This document shows, piece after piece, positions 1-8,772 of a stretch of DNA of 64,000 nucleotides. The position numbers and the translations under genes were made by a program. The notes beneath the pieces were generated by a model that made no database searches, was not told the DNA's origin, and saw only the letters and a list, made by a program, of their open reading frames with translations. Origin of the DNA: Bradyrhizobium sp. WSM471 (lineage in GTDB: Bacteria > Pseudomonadota > Alphaproteobacteria > Rhizobiales > Xanthobacteraceae); contig NZ_CM001442.1 of NCBI RefSeq assembly GCF_000244915.1, positions 1,736,001-1,800,000 on the forward strand. Direction: 5' to 3'. Positions within the stretch are counted from its first letter, which is position 1. Each line of letters begins with the position of its first letter.

Positions 1-1956
1 CTCCAAAGCGAAGGTGACATTCTAGGGCCGGGGGACCTGAACGGGCTTATCAGGAAATACCCTGATACTGAGAAGTCTCATATCAAGCTTTGGCTGTCAG
101 GCGTGGGTGTATTGGAGCGCGTCTTGCGGTCGGCTGCGCATACCGTCAATAATATCACCCGTGAAGAAATCGAAGCCAAGGTACGTGTTTATGCGCCGAA
201 CCCGAGCTTCAATGGTGCCCGCGATACGCTGGAAGCGCATCATCTTGTGATCATTTCAGGCCCGCCGGGCGTCGGTAAGACCACGCTCGCCGAGATGCTA
301 TCTTACGCCTATATCGCCGAGGATTGGGAGCTTGTAGCGATCCGAAGTCTCGATGACGGTTTTGCCGCCATCGAAGATTCGAAGAAACAGGTCTTCTTCT
401 TCGATGATTTTCTCGGAAGGGTGGCGCTAGACCGGAGTGCCCTTTCGCACAAGGACTCCGATCTCGCGCGCTTTATCAAGCGCGTCCGGAAATCCCCAAA
501 TGCGCGGTTCATTTTGACCACGCGGGCCTATATATTCGAGGAGGCCCGGCTGGTTTCCGAGTACTTAGCCGATCAGCGCCTGGATATCAGCAAATATGTG
601 CTCGATGTCGGCATTTACACCAGACGGATCAAGGCGCGCATTCTCTACAATCATCTGCTCGTCGCGGGAACGCCGCAGAGTCACATAAGCGCGCTCATCG
701 GAAGCGGTCATATCGCCAAGATCGTCGATCACAAGAACTATAGCCCACGCATTATCGATTGGATGACGGATAGCACCCGTGTGCGGGACATTCTGCCGGA
801 GATCTATCCGGCCGCGTTTATCGATGCTCTCACGAATCCGAAGCAGTTATGGGACATTGCCTTCCGCACGCACATCGCGAAGATGTGCCAGCATCTCCTG
901 CTCGCTCTCTTTTTTAGCTCCGAATACGGGGTTGGGCTCAAGGAGCTGAAGCTCTCCTATGAAAGTCTACACCCGCGCCTCTGCGCGAAATATGGCGAAG
1001 AGCACGGACCCAAGGATTTTGACGAGGCCCTGCGAACCCTTGAGGGAGGGTTCGTTAAGATCAGCGGGCCGCTCGTAAGTTTTGTGAATCCTTCTTTGCG
1101 AGATTATCTGACGGAGTATCTCAATGACGATGCGCTTCTACGTGAGATCGCCGCCTCTGCCGTCGAATCGGACTTTGCACGAGCGGTCTGGTCATATTGC
1201 AAGACCATAAGGCTTCCAGCCGATAGCCTTGCAGTTGTGGCCACGTGCTTCGCCAAGATTGCGGGTGACTTTCTTCACCTCCCGGTATGGATCAAGACGC
1301 CCGGAAAACACGGGGATTCGTTGCAACAAACCGGTCTCTCGAACACACAACGCATAGAGCTGTTAATTGCCTGGCATCGATCCAGCGGCGATCAACGATT
1401 TTCAGATCTTGCTCTCGCGCTTGCGCGCGCGCCGGTAGACGGGCTTGACTCCTGGCGCGACGGCGACGACGTAATCGAGCTCATCGCCAAATTGCGTGAC
1501 GGAGATTATTTTGACGAGTTCACTGTTGCAGGCGAGCTCGCCAATTGCCTTGAGACCGCTGCGATTGGAATGATCCACAATTGCGCTCCGGACGATCTTG
1601 AGAAAATCTCAGATGCGGTTGAAGAGTGGAAGCTGCATTTAGGCAGCGAGATTCCTCAGGCTGTTAACGAGGTCATTATAAGAGAGTTCGATGAAATAGA
1701 TAGGACTGTCGAAAGCATCGACTCGGAATCGACCCTTACGGAGCACATCGAGACTCTTAAAAAATTAGCAACTAGAACGCGTGTAAGCACAGCGGTCGTC
1801 TCTCGCGCAGTGGAAACGGTAATGGAGCGGATCGCCGTCGTCGAAGGAAGATCGACGAGATCAAGTTCGCCTTCAGTTCGCGCGTCCACTTCCGAAGCGG
1901 ACAAATTCGACGATGCAGCCCTGCAGAATTTATTCGCGCCGCTCATTCGCCGATAG
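1..1956 (+). CDS. nSTAND3-type NTPase, 5'-truncated by the window edge
   Basis: The frame is open from base 1, so the gene begins upstream; 651 residues are visible. A P-loop is clear (GPPGVGKT, residues 87-94), with a Walker B stretch (FFFDDF) at about 132-137. The arrangement matches nSTAND3 NTPases, which are usually fused to an N-terminal Mrr/PD-(D/E)XK restriction-like domain; that part, if present, lies outside the window. The first visible 35 residues (around DILGPGDLNGL and IKLWLSGVGVLERV) resemble the linker that precedes nSTAND3 in such fusions. The GTG at 103 is therefore probably internal. The C-terminal half is helical and of unknown function. Family knowledge suggests an antiphage or signalling role; none is shown here. 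The nearby nuclease-like gene is consistent with a small defence cluster. Confidence 0.75.
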   Translation, partial: LQSEGDILGPGDLNGLIRKYPDTEKSHIKLWLSGVGVLERVLRSAAHTVNNITREEIEAKVRVYAPNPSFNGARDTLEAHHLVIISGPPGVGKTTLAEMLSYAYIAEDWELVAIRSLDDGFAAIEDSKKQVFFFDDFLGRVALDRSALSHKDSDLARFIKRVRKSPNARFILTTRAYIFEEARLVSEYLADQRLDISKYVLDVGIYTRRIKARILYNHLLVAGTPQSHISALIGSGHIAKIVDHKNYSPRIIDWMTDSTRVRDILPEIYPAAFIDALTNPKQLWDIAFRTHIAKMCQHLLLALFFSSEYGVGLKELKLSYESLHPRLCAKYGEEHGPKDFDEALRTLEGGFVKISGPLVSFVNPSLRDYLTEYLNDDALLREIAASAVESDFARAVWSYCKTIRLPADSLAVVATCFAKIAGDFLHLPVWIKTPGKHGDSLQQTGLSNTQRIELLIAWHRSSGDQRFSDLALALARAPVDGLDSWRDGDDVIELIAKLRDGDYFDEFTVAGELANCLETAAIGMIHNCAPDDLEKISDAVEEWKLHLGSEIPQAVNEVIIREFDEIDRTVESIDSESTLTEHIETLKKLATRTRVSTAVVSRAVETVMERIAVVEGRSTRSSSPSVRASTSEADKFDDAALQNLFAPLIRR

Positions 1957-2233
1957 CTGTCGCCACGTGGCCGTAGTGCATTCGGGTTTCGATTTGCGTG
2001 AGAAGCCGATGCGGACCCTGCAATACGAATTCGAAGATCTGTCGGGGATAGTCTTCGGTGCAAGAACCGATTTGGCGGACAGGCTGAGGATCATGCGCAT
2101 TATTGACCAGAAATGCTGCCTGGACGGCGTAGCGATTTTGAATTCTTTGAAGTGAGATACGCGCCTGAAGAGTCGACGTTTCGCCTTCACCAGCTCAATC
2201 TTCTCAAGATTAATTATGATTAGCCTCTGGGTG

Positions 2234-3205
2234 CTAACCGGCAGGATCGATGTGCCGTAGACAATCCTCATCGGCGGCGTTGAACTTGGAATGAGGAGCA
2301 AAGCTAACCCAAAACTCGTTCGTGGGCTGAAGGCGCTCGCACTCTATCTTGAAGCAGAATTCCGTTCGATGCCGTGTGGTACTGGAAAAGATATCGTCAT
2401 ATTCGATCCATCCCCAAAGATAATGCAACGCTCCTACCAAGGGTGTTTCAAGCTCCGCCGCTTGGATTGTAATCGACGGCGTGTGCCAGACCAGTTGCGG
2501 ACCGATCAGAGCATTGCCGAAAGTGGTCGAATCAGGAAAATGAAAGTCCGCTGGGATTTCGCTATTAAATGTGTTGTGACTTATGTTGGTTCGCGCGTTG
2601 ATCGCCGGAGTCATGCCGCCGTTCTTCAGAATGACGGAAAATCGATAGGTGTGTACCGCGCCGGGAACGATGTTGTCATGGAGGGTGCCTACGCGATCGG
2701 CAAGCCGGTGGGTCACCATATTGATGTCTTGCACAGTGACGTATGCCCGTAACTGCCGTCCGGCATTGGTCACAGCGATCTGATTGCTCGTGATTGCTGC
2801 GTTCGCAGAGTCGGTGGCGGCCTGGATAGAGGCTTGCATGTCCCGGGACTGAGCGGCCGATGTTTCCCCAAGCAGGTGTAGCTGGCGCTCTCCGGCCTCC
2901 CATAGTTTGTCTGTCGCCCGCTTGAGCGTGAACGTGAAGATGGCAATCGCAATGGTCGCAACGGCGGTAATCGCGCCGCCCATTTTATCCAGGAATTGCG
3001 CAACCTCGAACACGATGAAGGGAAGGAGCTGATAAGAGGTGCAGTTCGCGACCTTGGCCTCCCCGGCTGGCTCGCAAATCTGGCCGTGGTAGGGGATAAA
3101 CCGGAGGACCAGCAGCAGCACCAGCAGCAGCGCCGTTCCGACGATCCAAATGATCTTTGCGCGACGCGACAAATTGAGTCCGTCCGGTTCCTCCGAGCGC
3201 ACCAT
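2234..3205 (-). CDS. Hypothetical two-helix membrane protein
   Basis: A 323-residue protein with two hydrophobic segments, about residues 18-37 and 60-90, enclosing a short loop with two Cys. A charged, Ala/Gln-rich stretch that could form a coiled coil follows (about 95-150, beginning near KLWEAGERQLHLLG). The C-terminal half looks beta-rich and soluble. Proteins of this layout are common as unnamed hypotheticals in Bradyrhizobium; I know no function. It is transcribed toward the NTPase gene and divergently from the small reading frame at 3234. The start is an ATG at 3205 with no convincing ribosome-binding site. It may be a membrane partner of the flanking defence-like genes, but that rests on position only. 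Confidence 0.65.
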   Translation of the reverse strand: MVRSEEPDGLNLSRRAKIIWIVGTALLLVLLLVLRFIPYHGQICEPAGEAKVANCTSYQLLPFIVFEVAQFLDKMGGAITAVATIAIAIFTFTLKRATDKLWEAGERQLHLLGETSAAQSRDMQASIQAATDSANAAITSNQIAVTNAGRQLRAYVTVQDINMVTHRLADRVGTLHDNIVPGAVHTYRFSVILKNGGMTPAINARTNISHNTFNSEIPADFHFPDSTTFGNALIGPQLVWHTPSITIQAAELETPLVGALHYLWGWIEYDDIFSSTTRHRTEFCFKIECERLQPTNEFWVSFAPHSKFNAADEDCLRHIDPAG

Positions 3206-3233
3206 AAATCAAGAACGGAGATAGGTCGTCGCT

Positions 3234-3689
3234 ATGGGCTTCACACCGGGCGAGCGGCCGGCGCAGGAATTGGTCTGCGTGCAGAAAGTGGCCGTTGAGG
3301 TGCGCGACGACATGTTCGCGCTTAAAATGCTGATCGACCTCTATCTTGAGGGCAAAGAAGCGCCAAAAGCTCCGGCGCAGGACAAGCCCGTGATGTCGCC
3401 TTGGGCATTCCAGCAGAAACAACCGATCATCCTTGTCGCGCTTCCATTGAGCCAAGGGGGAGGCGCTGAATTTCGCGATCTCCATCACAGATGTACAAGC
3501 CTTTCTCGCCAAAGCCGGGCAATCCCTGACGTCAAGGCGCCGCCCACCTGCAAAGCTGCGAAGATCTATGGGGGCCGGACAGCCAGAGTATCGGAGGATC
3601 GAAATTTGGACCAGCGGTGGGACATCTCGTTTTACGACGTGGATTTCGACGGGAGGATCGATCCCCCCGGTTGCGAGTGTTTCACTTGA
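3234..3689 (+). CDS. Hypothetical protein, doubtful
   Basis: A 151-residue reading frame between two minus-strand genes, overlapping the 3' end of the nuclease-like gene by 8 bases. The first half has coding-like composition (an acidic, amphipathic stretch around VEVRDDMFALKMLIDLYLEG); the rest looks less convincing. No domain is recognised. It could be a real small gene, a gene fragment, or a chance frame; a competing minus-strand frame also spans the area. Confidence 0.3.
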   Translation: MGFTPGERPAQELVCVQKVAVEVRDDMFALKMLIDLYLEGKEAPKAPAQDKPVMSPWAFQQKQPIILVALPLSQGGGAEFRDLHHRCTSLSRQSRAIPDVKAPPTCKAAKIYGGRTARVSEDRNLDQRWDISFYDVDFDGRIDPPGCECFT

Positions 3690-5808
3690 TGCGAGTCTGA
3701 ACTTTCCGCCATTTTCTGTCGGCCTCCCGAACGGCTTGTCGCTCCACAAGTCTCCTCTTGTTTAAGTCGGAACGCGAGGTGCCTCGTTCGATGAATCCGT
3801 ATTCGGCTGAGAAGAGCCTTCCCAAGCTCATCACAGGAGTGTCTTTGTCCATTATGTCCGTCACCGCGACTGCGGTCTCTTCGCCGAGATCGAAATAGAA
3901 CGGCGCGTGGCGCGTCCGTGCGATTAAGGCCAGTAGTGGGGATGGCGCTTGCAGGTAAGAAAGGAAGTCGGCTGGCGTGGGCTTATCCCCAAGCCAGAGT
4001 GATGTAGCAGAGCTTCTGCGTTTGGTTGTCGCTGGTTCACGCGAGTTGGAGAAGAAACGCTTAAGAAGAGACACGTCCGTCATGTGAACGTTATTCCGCG
4101 CGTCAGCCGCTGCGTACGGCAACGAACTCAAAATGCAAGGAACGATAATCATATTCTTTGCGTCAATCCCAGATACGTCGCGAACCGCGTCAGCATGGTC
4201 GTGCAATGCAGTAGCCAAACGGGTGACCTGATTTACGGCAGAGTTCATCTCCAAGGCGAAATAGTAAGCTGCCGCTGGATTATGGGCCGACAATGTTCGA
4301 TTTTTGCATTCGAAGACGAAAAGATATTCGTTCCAAGGCACGACAAGGTCGTACTCGAACTCTTCTCCGGCGATCTTCAGCCTGAAGGCCTTCGCGGCCA
4401 ATCCTTGACCAGCGATAAAGCGCAACATTTCCCTTTCGAAGGCCTTGCCTTTGCGCCCTAGCTGCTCGCCTTGTTTTCCGACAGCAGAAAGCGTTACGCG
4501 GCCAGGCTCAGAATATATGATCGCTGGGCCAAAGAGCATGAGGGAACCGTCTCGCATTCTCACGAGCGGCTGGTCAAAAAGATCGCGGCTGGTTTTGCGC
4601 ATTGATGCTTGGTTGATAAAAAGGTCTGCGGCGCCATTCTTCAGGCCGACCCGCTCCAAAAGGGCGCGCAACTCGCTGCGGGGGATGATGTGGCATAGTC
4701 CCTTCAAACCGAGAGTGCGGTAGCGCTCGCCGGCTAGACTTTGCAGCGTAGAATATCCGCGTATCCATTCGACGAGCCTCAGCCCGCACGGACGCTCCTG
4801 ATCGTCGAGGACAAAGTAACCAAGCACTTCGCTGAGCGAAATACAGGAATGGCCTTCCTCCGGCGACACGTATCCTTTCGGCGGAAGTTCAAGAGGACCG
4901 TCTATCCCTGAAGCCCAAGTCTTCAAGTTGGTATTCTGCAGCAACCCGTGATAGGTCCGCGCTAGCTGATCGGTAAGACGTACATTAGCGTAGTAGTCGA
5001 GTCCTTCTTCGGGCGTAATGAGCTCATACGCGATCGCTCGCTTGGCGTCCTTCGGCACCCATCTCGGCATGGGCTCGCCGATAACACGAAATCCGCGGCC
5101 AAAATATCGACAACGTTGCTCCAAGCGTTCCCAAAGACGCCAAGAAGCCGCCAGCGCAAGAGTGGCCGCGGTCCGGTCATTGTCGACATCCGTGGGCTCC
5201 GGCAACGCCGGCAAAAAAAGGAACCCGTCCACGTCGAACCATGACTGCTGGTAGCCAAGCAACAGCAGGGTCATCGTGGCCATGTTGACCAAATTGCCGA
5301 GCGCGCCGTCCGGATTGAATGATGTACCATCCCGACGCCGTACGCGGAAATGGCTCAACTTTATGCGTCTTCGGCGCAGCAGGTCGGCGTGAAACTCCTT
5401 CATCATGTCATCGAATGCATGAGCTGACCAGGATAACCCAGACGCGGCCTGAACCTCCGGAGCCATTTTGGCGGCGTCGGTCGCAGAAAGGCTCCTCAAT
5501 ATCTCTGCATAGCCCGCTTCTATCTGATGGCTAAGTCCCGTCAGTTCATTGACCTCGCGCGCCCAATCTTGCCCAAGATGTTCTAAGAAGTGCGCTTCGA
5601 CGTTTGCTAGGAACGCATCGCGAGCTCGGCTCCGGATCGGGGCCGGCCGCTTCTGAAAGAGGTTGCCGTTACGGCGAAGAAGACCGAGAAGCTGAGCCGC
5701 GCAAGCTTGATCCAATACAAGTGTAGAAAGATGTTGCTCAAGTCTGTGCCAATCCAAGTTCTTTAAACTCGTCTTGACGATACTCTCGCTTAATGTTCGG
5801 GAAGGCAT
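3682..5808 (-). CDS. Large protein with NERD/PD-(D/E)XK-like nuclease motif
   Basis: About 708 residues from the ATG at 5808. The same frame stays open upstream to 6261, but that part is Arg/Ser-rich and looks non-coding, so I use the internal start. Residues about 465-505 carry a nuclease-like signature: a helix with FEREMLRFIAGQG, then EEFEYDLVV, then LFVFECKN, that is E...D...ExK as in NERD and restriction-type PD-(D/E)XK folds. The N-terminal 450 residues are helical and unrecognised. There is no signal peptide or membrane segment. Together with the upstream nSTAND3 NTPase it suggests a defence or DNA-processing role, but neither partner nor substrate is known. Alternative: a NERD-domain housekeeping nuclease carried by the island. 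Confidence 0.65.
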   Translation of the reverse strand: MPSRTLSESIVKTSLKNLDWHRLEQHLSTLVLDQACAAQLLGLLRRNGNLFQKRPAPIRSRARDAFLANVEAHFLEHLGQDWAREVNELTGLSHQIEAGYAEILRSLSATDAAKMAPEVQAASGLSWSAHAFDDMMKEFHADLLRRRRIKLSHFRVRRRDGTSFNPDGALGNLVNMATMTLLLLGYQQSWFDVDGFLFLPALPEPTDVDNDRTAATLALAASWRLWERLEQRCRYFGRGFRVIGEPMPRWVPKDAKRAIAYELITPEEGLDYYANVRLTDQLARTYHGLLQNTNLKTWASGIDGPLELPPKGYVSPEEGHSCISLSEVLGYFVLDDQERPCGLRLVEWIRGYSTLQSLAGERYRTLGLKGLCHIIPRSELRALLERVGLKNGAADLFINQASMRKTSRDLFDQPLVRMRDGSLMLFGPAIIYSEPGRVTLSAVGKQGEQLGRKGKAFEREMLRFIAGQGLAAKAFRLKIAGEEFEYDLVVPWNEYLFVFECKNRTLSAHNPAAAYYFALEMNSAVNQVTRLATALHDHADAVRDVSGIDAKNMIIVPCILSSLPYAAADARNNVHMTDVSLLKRFFSNSREPATTKRRSSATSLWLGDKPTPADFLSYLQAPSPLLALIARTRHAPFYFDLGEETAVAVTDIMDKDTPVMSLGRLFSAEYGFIERGTSRSDLNKRRLVERQAVREADRKWRKVQTRIK

Positions 5809-6345
5809 GCAGATTCCACACCATTCTACGGGCGATCCTGACAAGCTGCGCGCCAAGATTGTTCGACCCACTAAACCTGAATAGGCGACCGCGCAACGGC
5901 TGATGCCACGGTTTGCGCAACGGGGCTGAAAACCCCTTTGGTGATTGAAAGGAACCTTTCGATCAGCATCATCGGGATAAGTCGTTGAAATCGCAGCAGA
6001 TGCGAGCGCCCTCCGAGCGCGCCAAGGGCGCGGAACGTACGATCGCTTTGTTGAGGCGATCGGACGGCGGCTTGCAAGCGGATCCACCGTCCTGAAAGAG
6101 GTGAGCATCGACATGCACGCCTCTGTCAAGCATGAGTAATCAGTACGCGCGCCCCAATGCGCCCTGGCAGTTCCTGGCAATGGGTGCGGCGCTGAATCAG
6201 ATAAGCAGACTGCAGGTCGGCAGCACGCCATGAAGCAACAAGCGATGGGCGCGTCACTCAAGGCGCCCGGGCCCGCTGCAACAGCCCGTTAGCTGCGCGC
6301 GAATGACACAGGCTTACAAATCAAGCTCTTCTTGAGACCGCCTTG
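5809..6345. other. Non-coding or decayed spacer
   Basis: About 540 bases between the nuclease-like gene and the conjugation block. The minus frame stays open but is Arg/Ser/Pro-rich without a domain, and there are no plus-strand frames of note. It may be the decayed remnant of a lost gene or element; I recognise nothing in it. Confidence 0.4.
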
Positions 6346-6372
6346 TCTTTCTTTGGCTACGCCACACTACGA
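6346..6372 (+). promoter_or_regulatory. Copy 1 of a 27-bp element shared with the trbB upstream region
   Basis: TCTTTCTT, three variable bases, then CTACGCCACACTACGA. The same layout occurs at 8643-8669 with a single change in the second block. This copy ends 105 bases before the GTG start of the RHH gene; the other ends 103 bases before trbB. The flanking DNA is not otherwise duplicated, which points to a functional operator or promoter element. The binding protein is unknown; the RHH protein encoded here is an obvious candidate. Confidence 0.5.
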
Positions 6373-6477
6373 CGCAGAAGTCGGTGCGGTTGAAGTGACG
6401 TTCGGATTGGCCCTTGTGTCAAGTCCATCATCGCTGGGCGCGATTCAGCCGTTTCGATTCCGAAATCGACGCCGCGC

Positions 6478-7245
6478 GTGCCGCGGTGCGCGGGCAGGTC
6501 GCGGCCGCTAATTGGGAGCGAACAAGCAGTGCAAGTCGATGGAGAGCTTGGAGGCCAGCCTAACTCGATTGTGAATCAAGCCGACAGCGATGCGCAGCCG
6601 AGCCCGAACGAAGGAGCGCGAACCAAGAAGGTTACCGTTCAGCTCTCCGAGAGCATGTTTCAGCGGCTTGAAGTTGCGACCGAACGCCCGGGGCTCGGCA
6701 AGAGCATGGTCGTCGAGACGGCGCTTGAAAGATTCCTGAATCCTTCACCGCCCATCGAGGGGCGCGTTCATCAGGCTCTGGACCGGATAAGTGGCCAGAT
6801 GGCCAGGCTCGAGCACGAGATCGCGATCATCGCCGAGATCGTAGCCCTGCATGCGCGCTATCACCTCACCGTGACGCCGCCCATGCTGCCATCCGGCCAG
6901 CGAGAGGCGTGCCTGCTCGGGCAGCAGCGTTTCAAGGTATTGGCGGAGCAGGTCGAACGGCGGGTACGGCTCGGTCAGCCATTGATCCGGGAGACGATCG
7001 ATCGGCTGGGCAAGGGCAGTCGACCGGGCGGTGAAGCTCTTGGCGGCGCGTCACAGCGCGCGGCAGAGCATCAGGAAGGTCTGTCAGCAGTTGCGGCGGA
7101 TGGAAACTCCGAGCCGAGCGCTGCCGCCGTGGAGGGCGGCAGCGCTCCAAACTTTCGAAACCTGCCCAACTCCTTTTGTTACGCCGGCCGCCAGAAGCGT
7201 GCGGAAGGAGCTTGGGTCGCAAATATTGCCGGTGGCACGAGTTGA
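6478..7245 (+). CDS. CopG/ribbon-helix-helix type regulator upstream of trb operon
   Basis: About 255 residues from a GTG at 6478; a GTG at 6529 is an alternative. After about 50 disordered residues comes an RHH-like segment (VTVQLSESMFQRLEV ... KSMVVETALERFL), followed by a helical region (DRISGQMARLEHEIAIIAEI) and a low-complexity tail. RHH proteins bind DNA as dimers through the beta strand. Similar genes commonly precede trb clusters on rhizobial plasmids and ICEs, where they are thought to control or assist DNA transfer. The last 14 bases overlap the proposed start of the MFS gene. The tail may be partly spurious or extended by a frameshift. Confidence 0.6.
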   Translation: MPRCAGRSRPLIGSEQAVQVDGELGGQPNSIVNQADSDAQPSPNEGARTKKVTVQLSESMFQRLEVATERPGLGKSMVVETALERFLNPSPPIEGRVHQALDRISGQMARLEHEIAIIAEIVALHARYHLTVTPPMLPSGQREACLLGQQRFKVLAEQVERRVRLGQPLIRETIDRLGKGSRPGGEALGGASQRAAEHQEGLSAVAADGNSEPSAAAVEGGSAPNFRNLPNSFCYAGRQKRAEGAWVANIAGGTS

Positions 7246-8575
7246 GCCAATCCCTGTGTGGCGGCTCATCGCGTGCGTGTTTCTTCCCTTCGCGGCCGGG
7301 TACTACCTTTCGTACCTGTTCCGGACGATCAATACGCTCATTGCTGGGCGCCTCGCCTCTGATCTCGGGCTTGGCGCTGCCGATATCGGGCTGCTCACGT
7401 CAATCTATTTTCTGGTCGTTATGGCGGCCCAGATTCCGATCGGCATGTTACTTGATCGCTTTGGGCCGCGCCGGGTCCAGAGCGTGCTCTTGGCTGTTGC
7501 TGCAGGGGGGGCCGCGCTCTTTGGGCTATCGACGGGATTCCTGTCCCTTCTTTTTGCTCGCGCGATGGTCGGACTTGGGAGTGCAGCAGCCCTGATGTCC
7601 GGGCTGAAAATCATCGTCCTCTGGTTTCCAAGAGAACGAATGGCGCTGATCAATGGCTACATGATTATGCTGGGCTCATTGGGGGCCGTTACGGCAACGG
7701 CTCCTGCCGAGGTGCTGCTGGACTGGATCGGATGGCGGGGTCTATTCGGCGTGCTGGCCGCCGCAAGCGCGCTTGCTGCCATTTTGATCTATCTCGTGGT
7801 TCCCGAACGAACCACTGGGCCACAGGGCACCAGGACGCCCGCCACTCTGAAAACCGTCTACTCGGATGCGCGGTTCTGGAGAATGGCGCCCTTATCGGCG
7901 ACCTGCATCGGGTCCGCTTGGGCACTGCAATCCTTATGGGCGGCGCCCTGGCTTTCCGATGTGGAGCGGCTGGATCGAACGAGACTCGTCAACGAGTTGT
8001 TCGTGATGGCGGTCGCTCTGAGTCTCGGCGCTCTGGTCTTGGGCGTCCTTGCCAACTGGGTGCGCCGCCGGGCTAAGAAGAGCGAGGCTCTGTTTGGCTT
8101 GGTCGCGGCGATGTTGATTGTGGCGGAGCTTGTGCTGATCCTGCATCCGCCCTGGCCATCACTCCTGCCGTGGTGCGTTGTGTCGGTGTGCGGATCAGCC
8201 ACTGCTCTGACCTACGCCATCATAGCGGATTATTTCCCGGCCGAGCTGGTTGCGCGCGCCAATGGCGGTCTGAATGTCCTGCAATTTGGCTGGGCTTTCG
8301 TCGTGCAGTACGGGACGGGACTGATTCTGGGGCAATGGCCTCTAGAGACGGGGCATTATCCTTTAACGGCCTATCAGACCGCGTTCGGTGTGAACGTTTT
8401 GCTGCAGGTGACAGCGCTGGTCTGGTTCGCCACCGTCCCGTGGCTCGAGCGCCGGAAACGGAAGGCTGGCGCTTTGGTCACACATCAACCGGCTGGGGGC
8501 TGGAACTCGGTTGAGGTCGTTATTCCACCAGCCGAGCTCGCCATCCTGGAGGCGGATGATCATGCGGAGTGGTGA
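7232..8575 (+). CDS. Major facilitator superfamily permease
   Basis: About 447 residues from a GTG at 7232; the frame is open further upstream, and a GTG at 7199 is another option. The protein has roughly 12 hydrophobic segments. The MFS loop 2-3 signature is visible (GMLLDRFGPRRVQ) after the second helix. It is probably an inner-membrane secondary transporter; the substrate cannot be told from sequence. It lies between the RHH regulator and trbB in the same orientation, so it may be cotranscribed with the regulator, but the spacer of about 200 bases before trbB holds its own regulatory-looking elements. It is an unusual passenger inside a conjugation block. Confidence 0.8.
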   Translation: MARVEPIPVWRLIACVFLPFAAGYYLSYLFRTINTLIAGRLASDLGLGAADIGLLTSIYFLVVMAAQIPIGMLLDRFGPRRVQSVLLAVAAGGAALFGLSTGFLSLLFARAMVGLGSAAALMSGLKIIVLWFPRERMALINGYMIMLGSLGAVTATAPAEVLLDWIGWRGLFGVLAAASALAAILIYLVVPERTTGPQGTRTPATLKTVYSDARFWRMAPLSATCIGSAWALQSLWAAPWLSDVERLDRTRLVNELFVMAVALSLGALVLGVLANWVRRRAKKSEALFGLVAAMLIVAELVLILHPPWPSLLPWCVVSVCGSATALTYAIIADYFPAELVARANGGLNVLQFGWAFVVQYGTGLILGQWPLETGHYPLTAYQTAFGVNVLLQVTALVWFATVPWLERRKRKAGALVTHQPAGGWNSVEVVIPPAELAILEADDHAEW

Positions 8576-8642
8576 AGCCCGCCTGTCGCCGGGCTGATGT
8601 CCCGGTCATGATGCTCGGCGCGTCAGAAGCGATCGTCCCTAA

Positions 8643-8669
8643 TCTTTCTTCTTCTACGCCAGACTACGA
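8643..8669 (+). promoter_or_regulatory. Copy 2 of the 27-bp element, upstream of trbB
   Basis: TCTTTCTT, three bases, CTACGCCAGACTACGA, matching the copy at 6346-6372 in 23 of 24 compared bases. It ends 103 bases before the trbB start. A TTGACA hexamer follows directly (8670-8675) and could be a -35 box, which would place the element just upstream of the trb promoter. Confidence 0.5.
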
Positions 8670-8726
8670 TTGACACGGTCCCATTGTTGCTGTCGCGCAG
8701 GTTCTGCTTTTTCTAGTTGTTCTCAT

Positions 8727-8755
8727 GTGAGGCGGCTAGACGCTAGCTGCCTCAC
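8727..8755. promoter_or_regulatory. 29-bp near-perfect palindrome just upstream of trbB
   Basis: Left arm GTGAGGCGGCTAG, loop ACG, right arm CTAGCTGCCTCAC: 12 of 13 positions pair. It ends 17 bases before the GTG start of trbB, so it is either an operator for a dimeric repressor or a stem-loop in the leader that shields the trbB ribosome-binding site. It is not followed by a T-run, so it is not a typical terminator. Confidence 0.5.
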
Positions 8756-8772
8756 TCAACTGGGGGGCAGTC

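Noticed and set aside
2985..3749. 254-codon minus frame overlapping the membrane-protein and nuclease-like genes
   Set aside because: It is in a shadow frame of two better supported genes and has no recognisable domain.
5809..6261. N-terminal extension of the nuclease-like protein
   Set aside because: The extra 151 residues are Arg/Ser/Pro-rich without structure; the ATG at 5808 gives a more plausible protein.
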